Shown piece after piece: positions 34,924 to 45,464 of a stretch of 64,000 nt of DNA; positions within the stretch are counted from its first letter, which is position 1; each line of letters starts with the position of its first letter. The notes under the pieces are model-generated. The model saw only the letters and a program-made list of their open reading frames with translations. It was not told the origin of the DNA and made no database searches. Position numbers and translations under genes: made by a program. This DNA is from Nitrospirota bacterium (GTDB taxonomy: Bacteria; Nitrospirota; Thermodesulfovibrionia; Thermodesulfovibrionales; SM23-35): assembly GCA_013388455.1 (NCBI GenBank), contig JACAFF010000030.1:1-64000 (forward strand). The letters are read 5' to 3'.

Positions 34924-35929
34924 GATACGTATTGGCACACGAGGCAGTAAACTTGCTGTCTGGCAAGCTGAATGGGTTAAAACAAAGTTGAAAAGATTTT
35001 ATCCAGATCTGGATATTGAGCTCATTAAAATTAAAACAACAGGTGATAAGATTTTAGACGTTCCTCTTGCAAAAGTCGGAGGAAAAGGATTATTTGTCAA
35101 AGAGATTGAAGAATCACTTCTGCGAAACAGGGTTGATATCGCTGTGCACAGTATGAAAGATGTGCCTACAGATTTTCCTGATGGGCTTCATCTGCCAGTT
35201 ATTTGTAAAAGAGAAGACCCCAGGGATGCTTTAATAATAAGTCAGAGATTAAAAATAAAGAGCATAGAATTAAAGCCACAATTCCCCGCATCTCTAATTT
35301 TTAGCTTACCCGAAAATGCAAGAATAGGTACAAGTAGTCTCAGGAGATCATGCCAACTTCTCCATATCAGACCTGATTTCAGGATAGAACATTTGAGAGG
35401 AAATCTCGATACAAGACTTAGAAAACTGGATGAAGGTCAATATGATGCCATAATATTAGCAGCAGCAGGTGTTGTCAGACTTGGACTCAAACAAAGGATT
35501 TCTGAAGTCCTCCCATTTGAGATAAGCCTTCCAGCTATTGGTCAGGGAGCAATAGGGATAGAATGCAGAATTGAGGATGAATTTATTAATAATGTTATTC
35601 TGCCTCTTAATCATCAAGAGAGTTCCGCCTGTATAATGGCGGAGAGGGCTTTTTTAAAAAAATTAGAGGGAGGATGTCAAGTGCCCATAGCAGCATTTGC
35701 AAGAATCATAACACCACTTAATGATAATTATACAGCGGTAAAAAATGAAAGGGTTGAGTCAAGACTAATTGTTATGGATGGATTCGTCGGTAGTATTACA
35801 GGTGACACAATTATCAGAGAAAGTATAAATGGTGTAGTGGAGAATGCTGAAAAATTAGGAATTCAACTTGCAGAAAATATTATTTTGCATGGTGCAAAAA
35901 AAATCTTGGATGAAATTTACGGTAGATAA
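34910..35929 (+). CDS. hemC: Porphobilinogen deaminase (hydroxymethylbilane synthase)
   Basis: Joins four porphobilinogens into hydroxymethylbilane. Motifs: IRIGTRGSKLAVWQAEWVK, DVPLAKVGGKGLFVKEIEE, AVHSMKDVPTDFPDGL, RIGTSSLRRSCQL, LRGNLDTRLRKLD, and GGCQVPIAAFA with the Cys that holds the dipyrromethane cofactor. At 339 residues it is about 25-30 longer than most; an extra segment lies between DALII and ARIGTSS and another in the third domain. The start is GTG at 34910 inside hemA. Confidence 0.95.
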   Translation: MKRNKIRIGTRGSKLAVWQAEWVKTKLKRFYPDLDIELIKIKTTGDKILDVPLAKVGGKGLFVKEIEESLLRNRVDIAVHSMKDVPTDFPDGLHLPVICKREDPRDALIISQRLKIKSIELKPQFPASLIFSLPENARIGTSSLRRSCQLLHIRPDFRIEHLRGNLDTRLRKLDEGQYDAIILAAAGVVRLGLKQRISEVLPFEISLPAIGQGAIGIECRIEDEFINNVILPLNHQESSACIMAERAFLKKLEGGCQVPIAAFARIITPLNDNYTAVKNERVESRLIVMDGFVGSITGDTIIRESINGVVENAEKLGIQLAENIILHGAKKILDEIYGR

Positions 35930-35953
35930 AGAATCTCTGGTGAATACTGATAA

Positions 35954-36562
35954 CTATAGCCCTTCTTTTTTCATTAATTCTTCAAGTAGTTCTCTTTTTT
36001 CCTGACATTCTATACAATATATTGATAAAGGGAGAATTTTTAGTCTTTCTTCAGTAATTTCCTCACCACAATCCTCACAGATCCCATAGGTACCTTCCTT
36101 GAGTTTCCTTAGAGCTTCATCTATCCGTTGGAGGTTTTCTCTATGAACACTCAATTGTCTCAAGCTAATGTCCTCAGAGAGATCAACAACTGACCAATCA
36201 CCATCATCAAGTGCTGTATCAATTAATTGTTTTGTTTCCCCTTTGATGTATTTTGATATTTCAGACTTTGCTTCTTTGATTATTTCTTCTCGTTTTTTTA
36301 TAAGGAATTTTCTGAGTTCAGCGTTTCTATCCTCGTCAGACTTTAAGTGTGTTTTTTGTTCTATGATAGAGTATTTCTTAGGTTTCTTAAGTATTTTCTG
36401 TTTTGTTTTTTTTGTCTTTTCAACAGGCTTTTTTGGAACAGGTTTGCGCTTTTTTGTAATTTTTGGTTTTGTTTTTAACTGTTTTTTTAAAGAAGTTTTT
36501 TTTGACTGAACATTTTTCTTCATAGGTGTTTTCTTTATTTTTGAAGTCTTTTTATTAGCCAT
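35954..36562 (-). CDS. DksA/TraR-type zinc-finger protein with long Lys-rich N terminus
   Basis: A 202-residue protein. The C-terminal third carries the TraR/DksA finger GICEDCGEEITEERLK...YCIECQEKRE (C-x2-C, C-x2-C) preceded by a helical hairpin (LRQLSVHRENLQRIDEALRKL). The first 80 residues are almost only Lys, Pro and Thr (KKTSLKKQLKTKPKITKKRK), a disordered tail that could bind nucleic acid. DksA works with ppGpp at RNA polymerase, and a Rel enzyme is encoded in this window; whether this protein keeps that role is not certain. ATG 36562 is chosen because an upstream alternative runs through the 53-residue gene. Last gene of the rpsB operon. Confidence 0.85.
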   Translation of the reverse strand: MANKKTSKIKKTPMKKNVQSKKTSLKKQLKTKPKITKKRKPVPKKPVEKTKKTKQKILKKPKKYSIIEQKTHLKSDEDRNAELRKFLIKKREEIIKEAKSEISKYIKGETKQLIDTALDDGDWSVVDLSEDISLRQLSVHRENLQRIDEALRKLKEGTYGICEDCGEEITEERLKILPLSIYCIECQEKRELLEELMKKEGL

Positions 36563-36716
36563 TAATTGTTTGTTCCTTTTTGATTTCCTTAATCTCCAAC
36601 TCTTCTTTGAATATCTCAATAATGCTACGGACTTTGATACCAGCATCCTGTAAAGCTTTCTGGATATCAGTCAGCTTTGCATCCGTTACCTTTACAATGA
36701 AATTACTATTAGTAAT
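36555..36716 (-). CDS. Candidate 53-residue protein with ATT start between frr and the DksA-like gene
   Basis: An open frame fills the gap after frr: (M)TNSNFIVKVTDAKLTDIQ, KALQDAGIKVRSIIEIFKEE and a Lys/Glu-rich end. It looks like a small beta-alpha-beta unit, but I recognise no family. No ATG, GTG or TTG exists at its beginning; ATT at 36716 lies seven bases after GGAGG, exactly the arrangement of the NYN gene. The frame overlaps the start of the DksA-like gene by 8 bases and the frr stop is 3 bases before it. Existence is supported by open frame, spacing and composition, not by homology. Confidence 0.5.
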   Translation of the reverse strand: MTNSNFIVKVTDAKLTDIQKALQDAGIKVRSIIEIFKEELEIKEIKKEQTING

Positions 36717-36718
36717 TT

Positions 36719-38604
<1,886 letters not shown>

Positions 38605-38608
<4 letters not shown>

Positions 38609-39366
38609 GCTAATTTTTCTGCTTCCTCCTGTTGAATTTTTTGTTCAGCTTCAAGTTTTTCTGCATGTTCAGCCTGCATTTTTGATAGAGCCTCTTTACC
38701 CTCAATAACAGCATCTGCTATTTTTGAAGTTATAAGTTTTATAGCTCTTATGGCATCATCATTTCCGGGTATTACATAATCGATTTCGTCAGGGTCACAG
38801 TTTGTATCGACTATGGCGACTATTGGTATAGAAAGTTTTTTTGCTTCATGAACAGCAATTCTTTCCTTTTTGGGGTCTACAATAAACAAAGCTCCAGGAA
38901 GGCTCGGCATATCTTTTATCCCTGAAAGGTTTTTATCGAGTCGTTCCCTTTCTTTTTCGAATGCAGTCGCCTCTTTTTTAGTATGACGATTCAGTGTCCC
39001 ATCTTCTTTCATGGTTTCGAGTTTTTTCAGCTTCTCAATACTCTTCTTAATCGTGGAAAAATTCGTTAGCATTCCTCCAAGCCATCTTTGATTAATATAA
39101 AATGTTCCGCATCTTTTAGCTTCCTCCTGAATGGCGTCCTGTGATTGTTTCTTTGTTCCTACAAAAAGAATTGGTGCACCTGTCATCGCAACATTTTTTA
39201 TGAAATTGTAAGCATCTTCAAGCCCTTTTACTGTCTTCTGGAGATCAATAATGTAAATACCATTTCTCTCTCCAAAGATATATTTTTTCATCTTGGGATG
39301 CCATCTCTTTACCTGATGTCCAAAATGCACTCCAGCTTCAAGCAATTCTTTCATTGCTGCTACCAT
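38605..39366 (-). CDS. rpsB: 30S ribosomal protein S2
   Basis: A 253-residue protein of the small subunit: [73 protein letters not shown] and [22 protein letters not shown] are the family signatures. A Glu/Ala-rich coiled tail ([21 protein letters not shown] region) extends the C terminus. AGGAGG lies 11 bases before the ATG. First gene of the operon rpsB-tsf-pyrH-frr-ORF53-dksA-like. Confidence 0.97.
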
Positions 39367-39531
39367 TTTTTGTTTTTCCTCCTATCTTTGCCTCTGTTAA
39401 CTCGCAATTACGCTCTATAAGCGCACAGAGGCACAATATAAATTTCTGAAAGAAATGTAATCTTTCAGGAAAAAAAGGTTAACATAAATATATCTTTTTT
39501 GCAAGCAATGTCCTCTGGAGAGAGACTATTA
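39367..39531. other. Leader/promoter side of rpsB
   Basis: About 165 bases upstream of rpsB. A weak candidate on the minus strand is TTGCAA-17-TAACCT at about 39474-39502; I recognise no S2-type autoregulatory RNA. Confidence 0.3.
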
Positions 39532-39561
39532 TTGAGTTATTAAGCTTTTGTATGATATAAA
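39532..39561 (+). promoter_or_regulatory. Sigma-70-type promoter for rdgB
   Basis: TTGAGT, 18 bases, then TATAAA preceded by TGA (an extended -10). It points to rdgB, leaving a leader of about 100 bases that contains a REP-like hairpin. Confidence 0.55.
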
Positions 39562-39582
39562 AAAACCATCTTGCCTTTTTGC

Positions 39583-39615
39583 ATGAGATTGCCACGTCCC
39601 GAATGCTTTCGGGAA
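39583..39615. repeat. REP-like interspersed repeat fragment
   Basis: GAGATTGCCACGTCCCGAAT continues through GCTTTCGGGAAC, giving the stem CCCGAA-TGCT-TTCGGG. It resembles the common GATTGC...GCAATGA palindromic repeats found between genes in many delta-proteobacteria and Nitrospirota; only one half is kept here. Confidence 0.5.
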
Positions 39616-39670
39616 CAGGCTAAAGAGGGAATCAGCGCAGTTACCGCAGGCTTTGGGTTAATTAAAATTT

Positions 39671-40273
39671 ATGGAAATAGTATTAGCAACAAGAAATAAG
39701 AAGAAAATCGAGGAGATAAAAAGGATATTATACGATCTTCCAGTTACAATCCTTAGCCTTGAGGATTTTCAGGGTTGCCCAGAAATCCACGAAAACGGTG
39801 TCACATTTGAAGAAAATGCGGTTAATAAAGCTGTAGCTATAGCTCAATATGTTCAGAAGCCTGCACTTGCTGATGATTCTGGACTTGAAGTATATGCATT
39901 GAATAAAGCACCAGGAGTTCTGTCTGCACGTTATGCAGGAGAAGAGGCGAATGATAGAAAGAATATAGAAAAATTGCTTTATGAAATGCGTTCCTTTGAA
40001 GGAGAGAAAAGAAAGGCACGTTTTGTATGTTGTATAGCTATTGTTTTTCCTAATGAAAATATTCATACATTCTATGGATATACTGAAGGAATGATAGGTA
40101 AAGAGCCTAAAGGAAATAGGGGCTTTGGGTATGATCCTGTATTTTACCCTGAAGGTTCTGAAAGAACTTTCGCAGAGATGAGCAATGAAGAAAAAGATGC
40201 GATCAGTCACAGGGGGAGGGCTCTTGAGGAATTTAGAAAATATATTAAAGAAAAAATTCAAATTATTAAATGA
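39671..40273 (+). CDS. rdgB: XTP/dITP pyrophosphatase (RdgB/HAM1)
   Basis: A 200-residue house-cleaning enzyme that hydrolyses non-canonical purine nucleoside triphosphates to monophosphate and pyrophosphate. Motifs: VLATRNKKKIEEIKRIL, TFEENAVNKA, ALADDSGLEVYAL, GVLSARYAGEEA, GFGYDPVFYPEG and SHRGRALEEF. Complete and of normal length. It has no good ribosome binding site (AATTAAAATTT before ATG) and stands apart from adk. Confidence 0.95.
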   Translation: MEIVLATRNKKKIEEIKRILYDLPVTILSLEDFQGCPEIHENGVTFEENAVNKAVAIAQYVQKPALADDSGLEVYALNKAPGVLSARYAGEEANDRKNIEKLLYEMRSFEGEKRKARFVCCIAIVFPNENIHTFYGYTEGMIGKEPKGNRGFGYDPVFYPEGSERTFAEMSNEEKDAISHRGRALEEFRKYIKEKIQIIK

Positions 40274-40331
40274 CTTAATAATTCAAATTTTAGTAATAAG
40301 TAATTCTTATCTTTATATCAAAAATATGAAT

Positions 40332-40360
40332 TTGACTTAAACCCGCATCAATAATATATT
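40332..40360 (+). promoter_or_regulatory. Sigma-70-type promoter upstream of adk-sat-apr
   Basis: TTGACT, a 17-base spacer and TATATT, about 130 bases before adk. As there is no terminator between adk, sat, ORF100, aprB and aprA, it can drive the whole block. Confidence 0.6.
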
Positions 40361-40491
40361 TATATGTCTTTCTTTTTTTTATTTAAAGGCTCTACCACTT
40401 ATTTTTATTTATTATTATAGTAGCAGACGCAATTTTCCTTTTTACTGATTTTTTTAATAAAAATCGAGAAAAAAATGATGGGGGTAAGATT

Positions 40492-41139
40492 ATGAGAATA
40501 GTGTTGCTCGGTGCACCAGGTGCTGGGAAGGGGACGCAAGCAAAAATGCTTATCGATAAATATAAGATTCCTCAGATATCGACAGGCGATATTTTAAGAA
40601 AAGCAGTGGCTGATGGTACCCCTCTTGGAAAAGAAGCAAAAGCTATCATGGAGAAAGGTGAACTTGTACCAGACAAAATAGTTCTTGGTCTCGTGGAAGA
40701 AAGGCTTAAGCAGGATGACTGTAAAAAAGGTTTTATCCTTGACGGGTTTCCAAGAAATACTGCACAGGCAGAGGCTCTTGACAAGCTGTTAAATAACATT
40801 AAAATGCCTCTTGATTCTGCATTAAGTGTTGATGTCCCAAAAGAAGATTTAATGAAGAGATTGACTGGTAGAAGGACATGTAAGAGCTGTCAGCAGATGT
40901 ATAATGTTTACTATTCTCCGCCTAAAAAAGAAGGTGTTTGTGATAAATGTGGTGGTGAGCTTTTTCAAAGGGATGATGATAAAGAAGAGACGATTAGGAA
41001 AAGACTTGATGTATATGATGCTCAAACTGCACCACTGATAGATTATTACAAAAAGAAAGGCATTCTTAAATCAGTAACAGGTGTTGGAAATATAGACGAG
41101 ATTTTCAAAAAGGTTTGCACTGTATTAGAGGGCAAATAA
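40492..41139 (+). CDS. adk: Adenylate kinase
   Basis: A 215-residue enzyme converting AMP + ATP to two ADP. P-loop GAPGAGKGTQAKML at the start, ISTGDILRKAV, GFILDGFPRN and RLTGRRTCKSC. The lid domain has a zinc site CKSCQQMYNVYY...CDKCGGE (four Cys), the long bacterial form. Placed 35 bases before sat without a terminator. In sulfate reducers AMP released by APS reductase must be recycled with ATP, so co-expression with sat-apr makes sense. Ribosome binding site is GGGGGTAAGATT. Confidence 0.96.
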   Translation: MRIVLLGAPGAGKGTQAKMLIDKYKIPQISTGDILRKAVADGTPLGKEAKAIMEKGELVPDKIVLGLVEERLKQDDCKKGFILDGFPRNTAQAEALDKLLNNIKMPLDSALSVDVPKEDLMKRLTGRRTCKSCQQMYNVYYSPPKKEGVCDKCGGELFQRDDDKEETIRKRLDVYDAQTAPLIDYYKKKGILKSVTGVGNIDEIFKKVCTVLEGK

Positions 41140-41174
41140 AGATTTTTTATATTAATTAATTAAGGAGGAAAATT

Positions 41175-42449
41175 ATGGAAAACATTGGTCATGGTGGTAA
41201 AGAGATTGTTGAGCGCGTAATGCCAAAAGCTGCTGCAATTAAAAGAGTGGAAGAGTTAAAAGCAGCCAAGGCAAAAACTCTCGATGTTCGTCTGCAAATT
41301 GCAACAGAAATTATCGACATTGCTTATGGATTCTTCACTCCATTAGAAGGATTTATGACAAAGGCGGATGTTGAAGCTGTCTGTAATAATATGACCCTTG
41401 CAGATGGAAAGACTGTCTGGAGTATCCCTATAGTATTTGACATATCTGATGATGAATTAAAGAAAAGTGGAATCAAACAATACGAGGAAGTTCTACTTAC
41501 CTACACTGGAAATCCATTTGCTATTCTGGATGTGACAGATATATTTACATATGATAAAAAAGAAATAGCCATGAAAGTTTATGGCACCACTGAAGATAAA
41601 CATCCAGGGGTTAAAAGAACTTACAATTATAAAGAAAAGTTTCTTGGTGGTAAGATAACGCTCCTTAACCCCCCGAAGATAAATGAACCTTATAAGAAAT
41701 TCTGGTTAACCCCTTTACAGATGAGAGCAAGATTCAAGGAAAAAGGTTGGGTTCGAATTGTTAATCATCAGACAAGGAACGTGCCCCATACAGGACATGA
41801 ATGGCTTTGTAAAGGTGCATGGTTACAGACATATGGCGAGTTACCGATTGAAAAACCGATTGTCGGAGTTCTGGTAAATGCAATTATTGGAGAAAAGAGA
41901 CCTGGTGACTACATTGACGAGGCGATAATTCTTACTCATGACAGGCTCAGAACCGCTGGATATTTCGGAGAGCACAACCATATGACATCCTGTACGTTCT
42001 GGGATATGAGATATGCTGGACCGAGAGAGGCTGTATTCCATGCATGTCTGAGAACGAATCTTGGTTGTACACATCATATGTATGGAAGAGACCACGCAGG
42101 TGTTGGTTCATATTATGGTCCTTATGATGCCCATCATCTACTTGCTTCAGTGCAGGACAAGATAAACATAACTCCCACTTATTCCATGAACTGGCTCTAC
42201 TGCCCACATTGCGGAGAAATTACCAATGAGGGAATTTGCGACCATAAAAAAGAATGGCAGAAGTTTAGTGGTACAGTTGTCAGAAGTATAATTATTGATG
42301 GGGTTAAACCTCCGAGACTGATTTACAGACCTGAAGTTTTTGATGTTATCATGGAGACTGCAGAGAAATATGGATTCGGTTCAGCATTTGTTACTGAGGA
42401 TTATTTAAAGAGAAGAACCCCTGTATTTACCATAGAACCATTGAAATAG
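41175..42449 (+). CDS. sat: Sulfate adenylyltransferase (dissimilatory ATP sulfurylase)
   Basis: Makes APS and pyrophosphate from sulfate and ATP, the first step of sulfate reduction. The 424-residue homo-oligomeric type shows VNHQTRNVPHTGHEWLCK (catalytic Q-T-R-N and H-x-x-H), GRDHAGVGSYYGPYDAHHLL, and a C-terminal zinc-binding cluster with CPHCGEITNEGICDH. There is no APS-kinase domain, as expected for respiration. AAGGAGGAAAATT precedes the ATG. Adjacent ORF100, aprB and aprA are in the same direction. Confidence 0.97.
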   Translation: MENIGHGGKEIVERVMPKAAAIKRVEELKAAKAKTLDVRLQIATEIIDIAYGFFTPLEGFMTKADVEAVCNNMTLADGKTVWSIPIVFDISDDELKKSGIKQYEEVLLTYTGNPFAILDVTDIFTYDKKEIAMKVYGTTEDKHPGVKRTYNYKEKFLGGKITLLNPPKINEPYKKFWLTPLQMRARFKEKGWVRIVNHQTRNVPHTGHEWLCKGAWLQTYGELPIEKPIVGVLVNAIIGEKRPGDYIDEAIILTHDRLRTAGYFGEHNHMTSCTFWDMRYAGPREAVFHACLRTNLGCTHHMYGRDHAGVGSYYGPYDAHHLLASVQDKINITPTYSMNWLYCPHCGEITNEGICDHKKEWQKFSGTVVRSIIIDGVKPPRLIYRPEVFDVIMETAEKYGFGSAFVTEDYLKRRTPVFTIEPLK

Positions 42450-42460
42450 GAGGAAAAGAG

Positions 42461-42763
42461 ATGGCAGAAACATATCCAATTAACATCTGGATTAATGAAG
42501 AAAGATTAGCAAAGCTTCAGAAGGCAGGCCTTGATTCACTTACACAGGAAATGCTTGCTGGCTTAAAGGTTTTACGTGTTCCAACCAACGAAAAACAGAG
42601 AGATGAAATATTGAAGATTTATCCAATGGCAAAATATGATAGTGCTACAACAAAAACCATAGAGCTGCTTCCAAAAGATGTTAAAGACAAGATTTTCGAC
42701 ATGGTGATTGAAAAGAAAACCGTTGACATGATGGATGACTTTCTTAAATCTGTCAAGAAATAG
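42461..42763 (+). CDS. Conserved-looking 100-residue protein between sat and aprB
   Basis: A charged helical protein: MAETYPINIWINEERLAKLQ, KAGLDSLTQEMLAGLKVL, RVPTNEKQRDEILKIYPM, and a Lys-rich end. No Cys, no membrane segment, no signal peptide. It has its own good ribosome binding site (AGGAGGAAAAGAG) and lies 11 bases after sat, so it is surely made with Sat and AprBA. I do not recognise a family. Small uncharacterised ORFs are known in sat-apr operons of other sulfate reducers, but I cannot say this is one of them. A chaperone or regulatory subunit for Sat or Apr would be a guess. Confidence 0.85.
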   Translation: MAETYPINIWINEERLAKLQKAGLDSLTQEMLAGLKVLRVPTNEKQRDEILKIYPMAKYDSATTKTIELLPKDVKDKIFDMVIEKKTVDMMDDFLKSVKK

Positions 42764-42849
42764 AAAGGAGGTGGAAGGAGACTTAATATTTGGTGGTTTT
42801 TACAACCAAACTCTTAAACCTAATATTTAAATAAGGAGGTGTTAAGTAT

Positions 42850-43269
42850 ATGCCAAGTTTTGTAATCACTGAAAAGTGTGACGGTTGCAAAGCACAGGAT
42901 AAGACTGCATGTCAGTATATCTGTCCTCACGATCTTATGACTCTCGACAGAGAGAAGATGAAAGCTTACAATCAAGAGCCTGAGCAGTGCTGGGAATGTT
43001 ACAACTGTGTAAAGATCTGCCCGCAACAGGCTATTGAGGTAAGAGGCTATTCTGACTTTGTTCCCCTTGGAGCACAGACAATTCCTTTAAGAGGAACGGA
43101 CTCCATTATGTGGACAATCAAGTTCAGAAATGGTTTGACCAAGAGATTTAAATTCCCGATAAGGACTACTGCTGAAGGTTCAGTTGATCCATATGCAGGG
43201 AAACCAGAGCCTGATTTTTCAACAATTAAACAACCTGGGTTCTTTAATTACAAAGCAAGAACTGAATAA
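42850..43269 (+). CDS. aprB: APS reductase beta subunit (iron-sulfur)
   Basis: A 139-residue electron-carrying subunit with two 4Fe-4S clusters: CDGCKAQDKTACQYICPHDLM and CWECYNCVKICPQQAIEV. The insertion between the second and third Cys of the first motif is typical of AprB. The C-terminal tail (RTTAEGSVDPYAGKPEPDF) wraps AprA. It starts after AAGGAGGTGTTAAGTAT. A TTTGGT...ACCAAA inverted repeat in the 86 bases before it may tune expression. Confidence 0.97.
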   Translation: MPSFVITEKCDGCKAQDKTACQYICPHDLMTLDREKMKAYNQEPEQCWECYNCVKICPQQAIEVRGYSDFVPLGAQTIPLRGTDSIMWTIKFRNGLTKRFKFPIRTTAEGSVDPYAGKPEPDFSTIKQPGFFNYKARTE

Positions 43270-43289
43270 AAAAAGGAGGTGAATATATA

Positions 43290-45293
43290 ATGGAAAAAGA
43301 AACTTGTACATTTTCATATTGTAAGAAACCTGAAGTAACAGAAGTAGAATGCGACCTTCTTATCATTGGTGGTGGTATGGCAGGTTGTGGTGCAGCATTC
43401 GAAGGATGTGCCTGGGCTAACCCCAAGAAGCTTAAAGTCGTATTGGTTGATAAGGCTGCTACTGATAGAAGCGGTGCTGTAGCAATGGGTCTTTCTGCTA
43501 TCAATACCTATATAGGTGAGAATAAAGTTGTAGATTATGTCAAATATGTAAGAAATGACCTGATGGGAATAATCAGGGAAGATCTTGTATATGACCTTGG
43601 CAGGCATGTTGATGATTCAGTTCACCTTTTTGAAGAATGGGGTCTGCCAATCTGGAAAAAAGGCGATGATGGATTCTCAATAGATGGTCATGAGGCAAAA
43701 GAACAGGGCAAACCCATGCTCAAAGATGGAGGAACTCCTGTTAGATCAGGTAAATGGCAGATAATGATCAATGGTGAATCATACAAGGTTGTTGTTGCAG
43801 AGGCTGCAAAGAAGGCACTTGAGACCAACAGAGCTGCTACTGGTATGGCGCAGAACCATTTTGAAAGGGTATTCATTGTAAAACCAGTAATGGATGTAAA
43901 TGGGAAAAATGTAGCTGCAGCAATCGGATTTAGCACAAGAGAGAACAAGATTTATTCCTTTAAAGCAAAAGCAATGGTATGCGCATCTGCTGGAGCAGTC
44001 AATTGCTTTAGACCAAGGTCAGTTGGTGAAGGTATGGGAAGAACCTGGTATCCAGTATTTAGCTGTGGTTCTGGTTATGCCTTTGGCATGGAGGCAGGTG
44101 CAGAATTAACATTAATGGAGAATAGATTTGTTCCTGGAAGATTTAAGGACGGTTATGGTCCAGTTGGTGCATGGTTCCTGTTCTTTAAGGCAAAAGCAAC
44201 AGACAGCTATGGCGAAGATTATTGCGCAAATAAAGAATATTTCGATGATGCAGTTGCGAGATATGGCGACTATGCAAAAGGACTGGGCACTGCCATCAGA
44301 AACCATCTTATGATGAGAGCTATGAAAGATGGTAAAGGTCCTATTCTCATGAATACCCACACTGCTATGGCTGAGTTCTCTGCAAGAATTAAAGAGCAAC
44401 TTGGTGAGAAAGCAGGAGCAAAGAAACTGAAACACCTCGAGGCTGAGGCATGGGAAGACTTCCTCGATATGGCAATTGGACAGGCATCACTCTGGGCAGC
44501 AAACAATGTTGAACCAGAAAAAGTTCCTTCAGAGATTATGCCTACAGAGCCTTATCTGCTTGGTTCACATGCTGGATGCGCAGGTTTCTGGGTTAGCGGT
44601 CCCGGTGATATACCAGGAACTCCTGAACATTACACATGGGGATATAACAGAATGTCTACAGTCCCAGGTCTATTCATGGCTGGAGACGTTGTAGGTGCCT
44701 CAGGACATAAATTCTCATCTGGTTCACATGCAGAGGGAAGGCAGGCAGCAAAGGCTGCAATAGCATACATACTCGATAATCCAGATTACAAGCCAACACC
44801 TAAAAAATCCCTTGACGAGATAGCGGCTGAACTCTATCTGCCATTTGAGATCTATGAAAAATACAAAACTTATACAACAGCTCCTGAAGTTAATCCTCAC
44901 TATATTGGTCCAAAGGCACTTCAGGCAAGATTAATGAAGATAGCTGATGAGTATTTTGGTGGTGTAGCAACATGGTATATGACATCAAAGACAATGCTTG
45001 AAGAAGGACTAAAGAAGCTTGAACTGCTCAAAGAGGATGCAAGCAGAATGGCGGCAAAAGACCTCCATGAACTTCTCAGATGCTGGGAAAACTTCCACAG
45101 AATTCTGGCGGTCGAAGCACATGCAAGACACATCCTCTTTAGAGAGGAGTCCAGATATCCTGGTTACTATTATAGAGGCGACTTCAACAAGATCGACGAT
45201 GCTAACTGGAAGTGCTTTACAAATTCCAGATACAATGTTGAGACCAATACCTGGGAGTTTAAGAAAGTACCATACGTTCAGATGTTCCAGTAA
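43290..45293 (+). CDS. aprA: APS reductase alpha subunit (flavoprotein)
   Basis: A 667-residue FAD enzyme of the fumarate-reductase family that reduces APS to sulfite and AMP. The FAD loop is LLIIGGGMAGCGAAFEG, with DKAATDRSGAVAMGLSAINT, and the conserved active-site region around NCFRPRSVGEGMGRTW, and GDVVGASGHKFSSGSHAEG near the C terminus. The tail has CWENFHRILAVEAHARHI. Complete. It follows aprB by 20 bases and is closed by a strong terminator. Confidence 0.98.
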   Translation: MEKETCTFSYCKKPEVTEVECDLLIIGGGMAGCGAAFEGCAWANPKKLKVVLVDKAATDRSGAVAMGLSAINTYIGENKVVDYVKYVRNDLMGIIREDLVYDLGRHVDDSVHLFEEWGLPIWKKGDDGFSIDGHEAKEQGKPMLKDGGTPVRSGKWQIMINGESYKVVVAEAAKKALETNRAATGMAQNHFERVFIVKPVMDVNGKNVAAAIGFSTRENKIYSFKAKAMVCASAGAVNCFRPRSVGEGMGRTWYPVFSCGSGYAFGMEAGAELTLMENRFVPGRFKDGYGPVGAWFLFFKAKATDSYGEDYCANKEYFDDAVARYGDYAKGLGTAIRNHLMMRAMKDGKGPILMNTHTAMAEFSARIKEQLGEKAGAKKLKHLEAEAWEDFLDMAIGQASLWAANNVEPEKVPSEIMPTEPYLLGSHAGCAGFWVSGPGDIPGTPEHYTWGYNRMSTVPGLFMAGDVVGASGHKFSSGSHAEGRQAAKAAIAYILDNPDYKPTPKKSLDEIAAELYLPFEIYEKYKTYTTAPEVNPHYIGPKALQARLMKIADEYFGGVATWYMTSKTMLEEGLKKLELLKEDASRMAAKDLHELLRCWENFHRILAVEAHARHILFREESRYPGYYYRGDFNKIDDANWKCFTNSRYNVETNTWEFKKVPYVQMFQ

Positions 45294-45302
45294 AATTGAC
45301 AG

Positions 45303-45334
45303 AATGGGGGAGGGTACACCCTCCCCCATTTTTT
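45303..45334 (+). terminator. Rho-independent terminator after aprA
   Basis: A 13-base GC-rich inverted repeat, AATGGGGGAGGGT with ACCCTCCCCCATT, is followed by a run of T. It begins 10 bases after the aprA stop and should end the adk/sat-apr transcript. Confidence 0.9.
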
Positions 45335-45355
45335 ATGATCTCGCAGAGATTTTTA

Positions 45356-45374
45356 TTGACAAGTGTGATATAAT
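45356..45374 (+). promoter_or_regulatory. Extended -10 promoter for qmoABC
   Basis: A perfect TATAAT (45369-45374) preceded by TGA forms an extended -10. A TTGACA occurs only 7 bases upstream of it, too close to act as its -35. About 90 bases before qmoA and directly after the aprA terminator. Confidence 0.5.
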
Positions 45375-45464
45375 ACCCCCGTTTAAAAGTAGGTCAAAAA
45401 GAGTTGGTTATACAGTAAGTTATAAGCACCTCTTTATGACTTACTGCCTTTAAGGAGGGTTATT

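Noticed and set aside
39728-40261. 177-codon minus-strand frame
   Set aside because: Antisense to rdgB, whose motifs are all intact; Phe/Ser-rich shadow.
45356-45374. TTGACA followed by TATAAT as a standard promoter
   Set aside because: Only 7 bases separate the two boxes, so they cannot act together; kept only as an extended -10.
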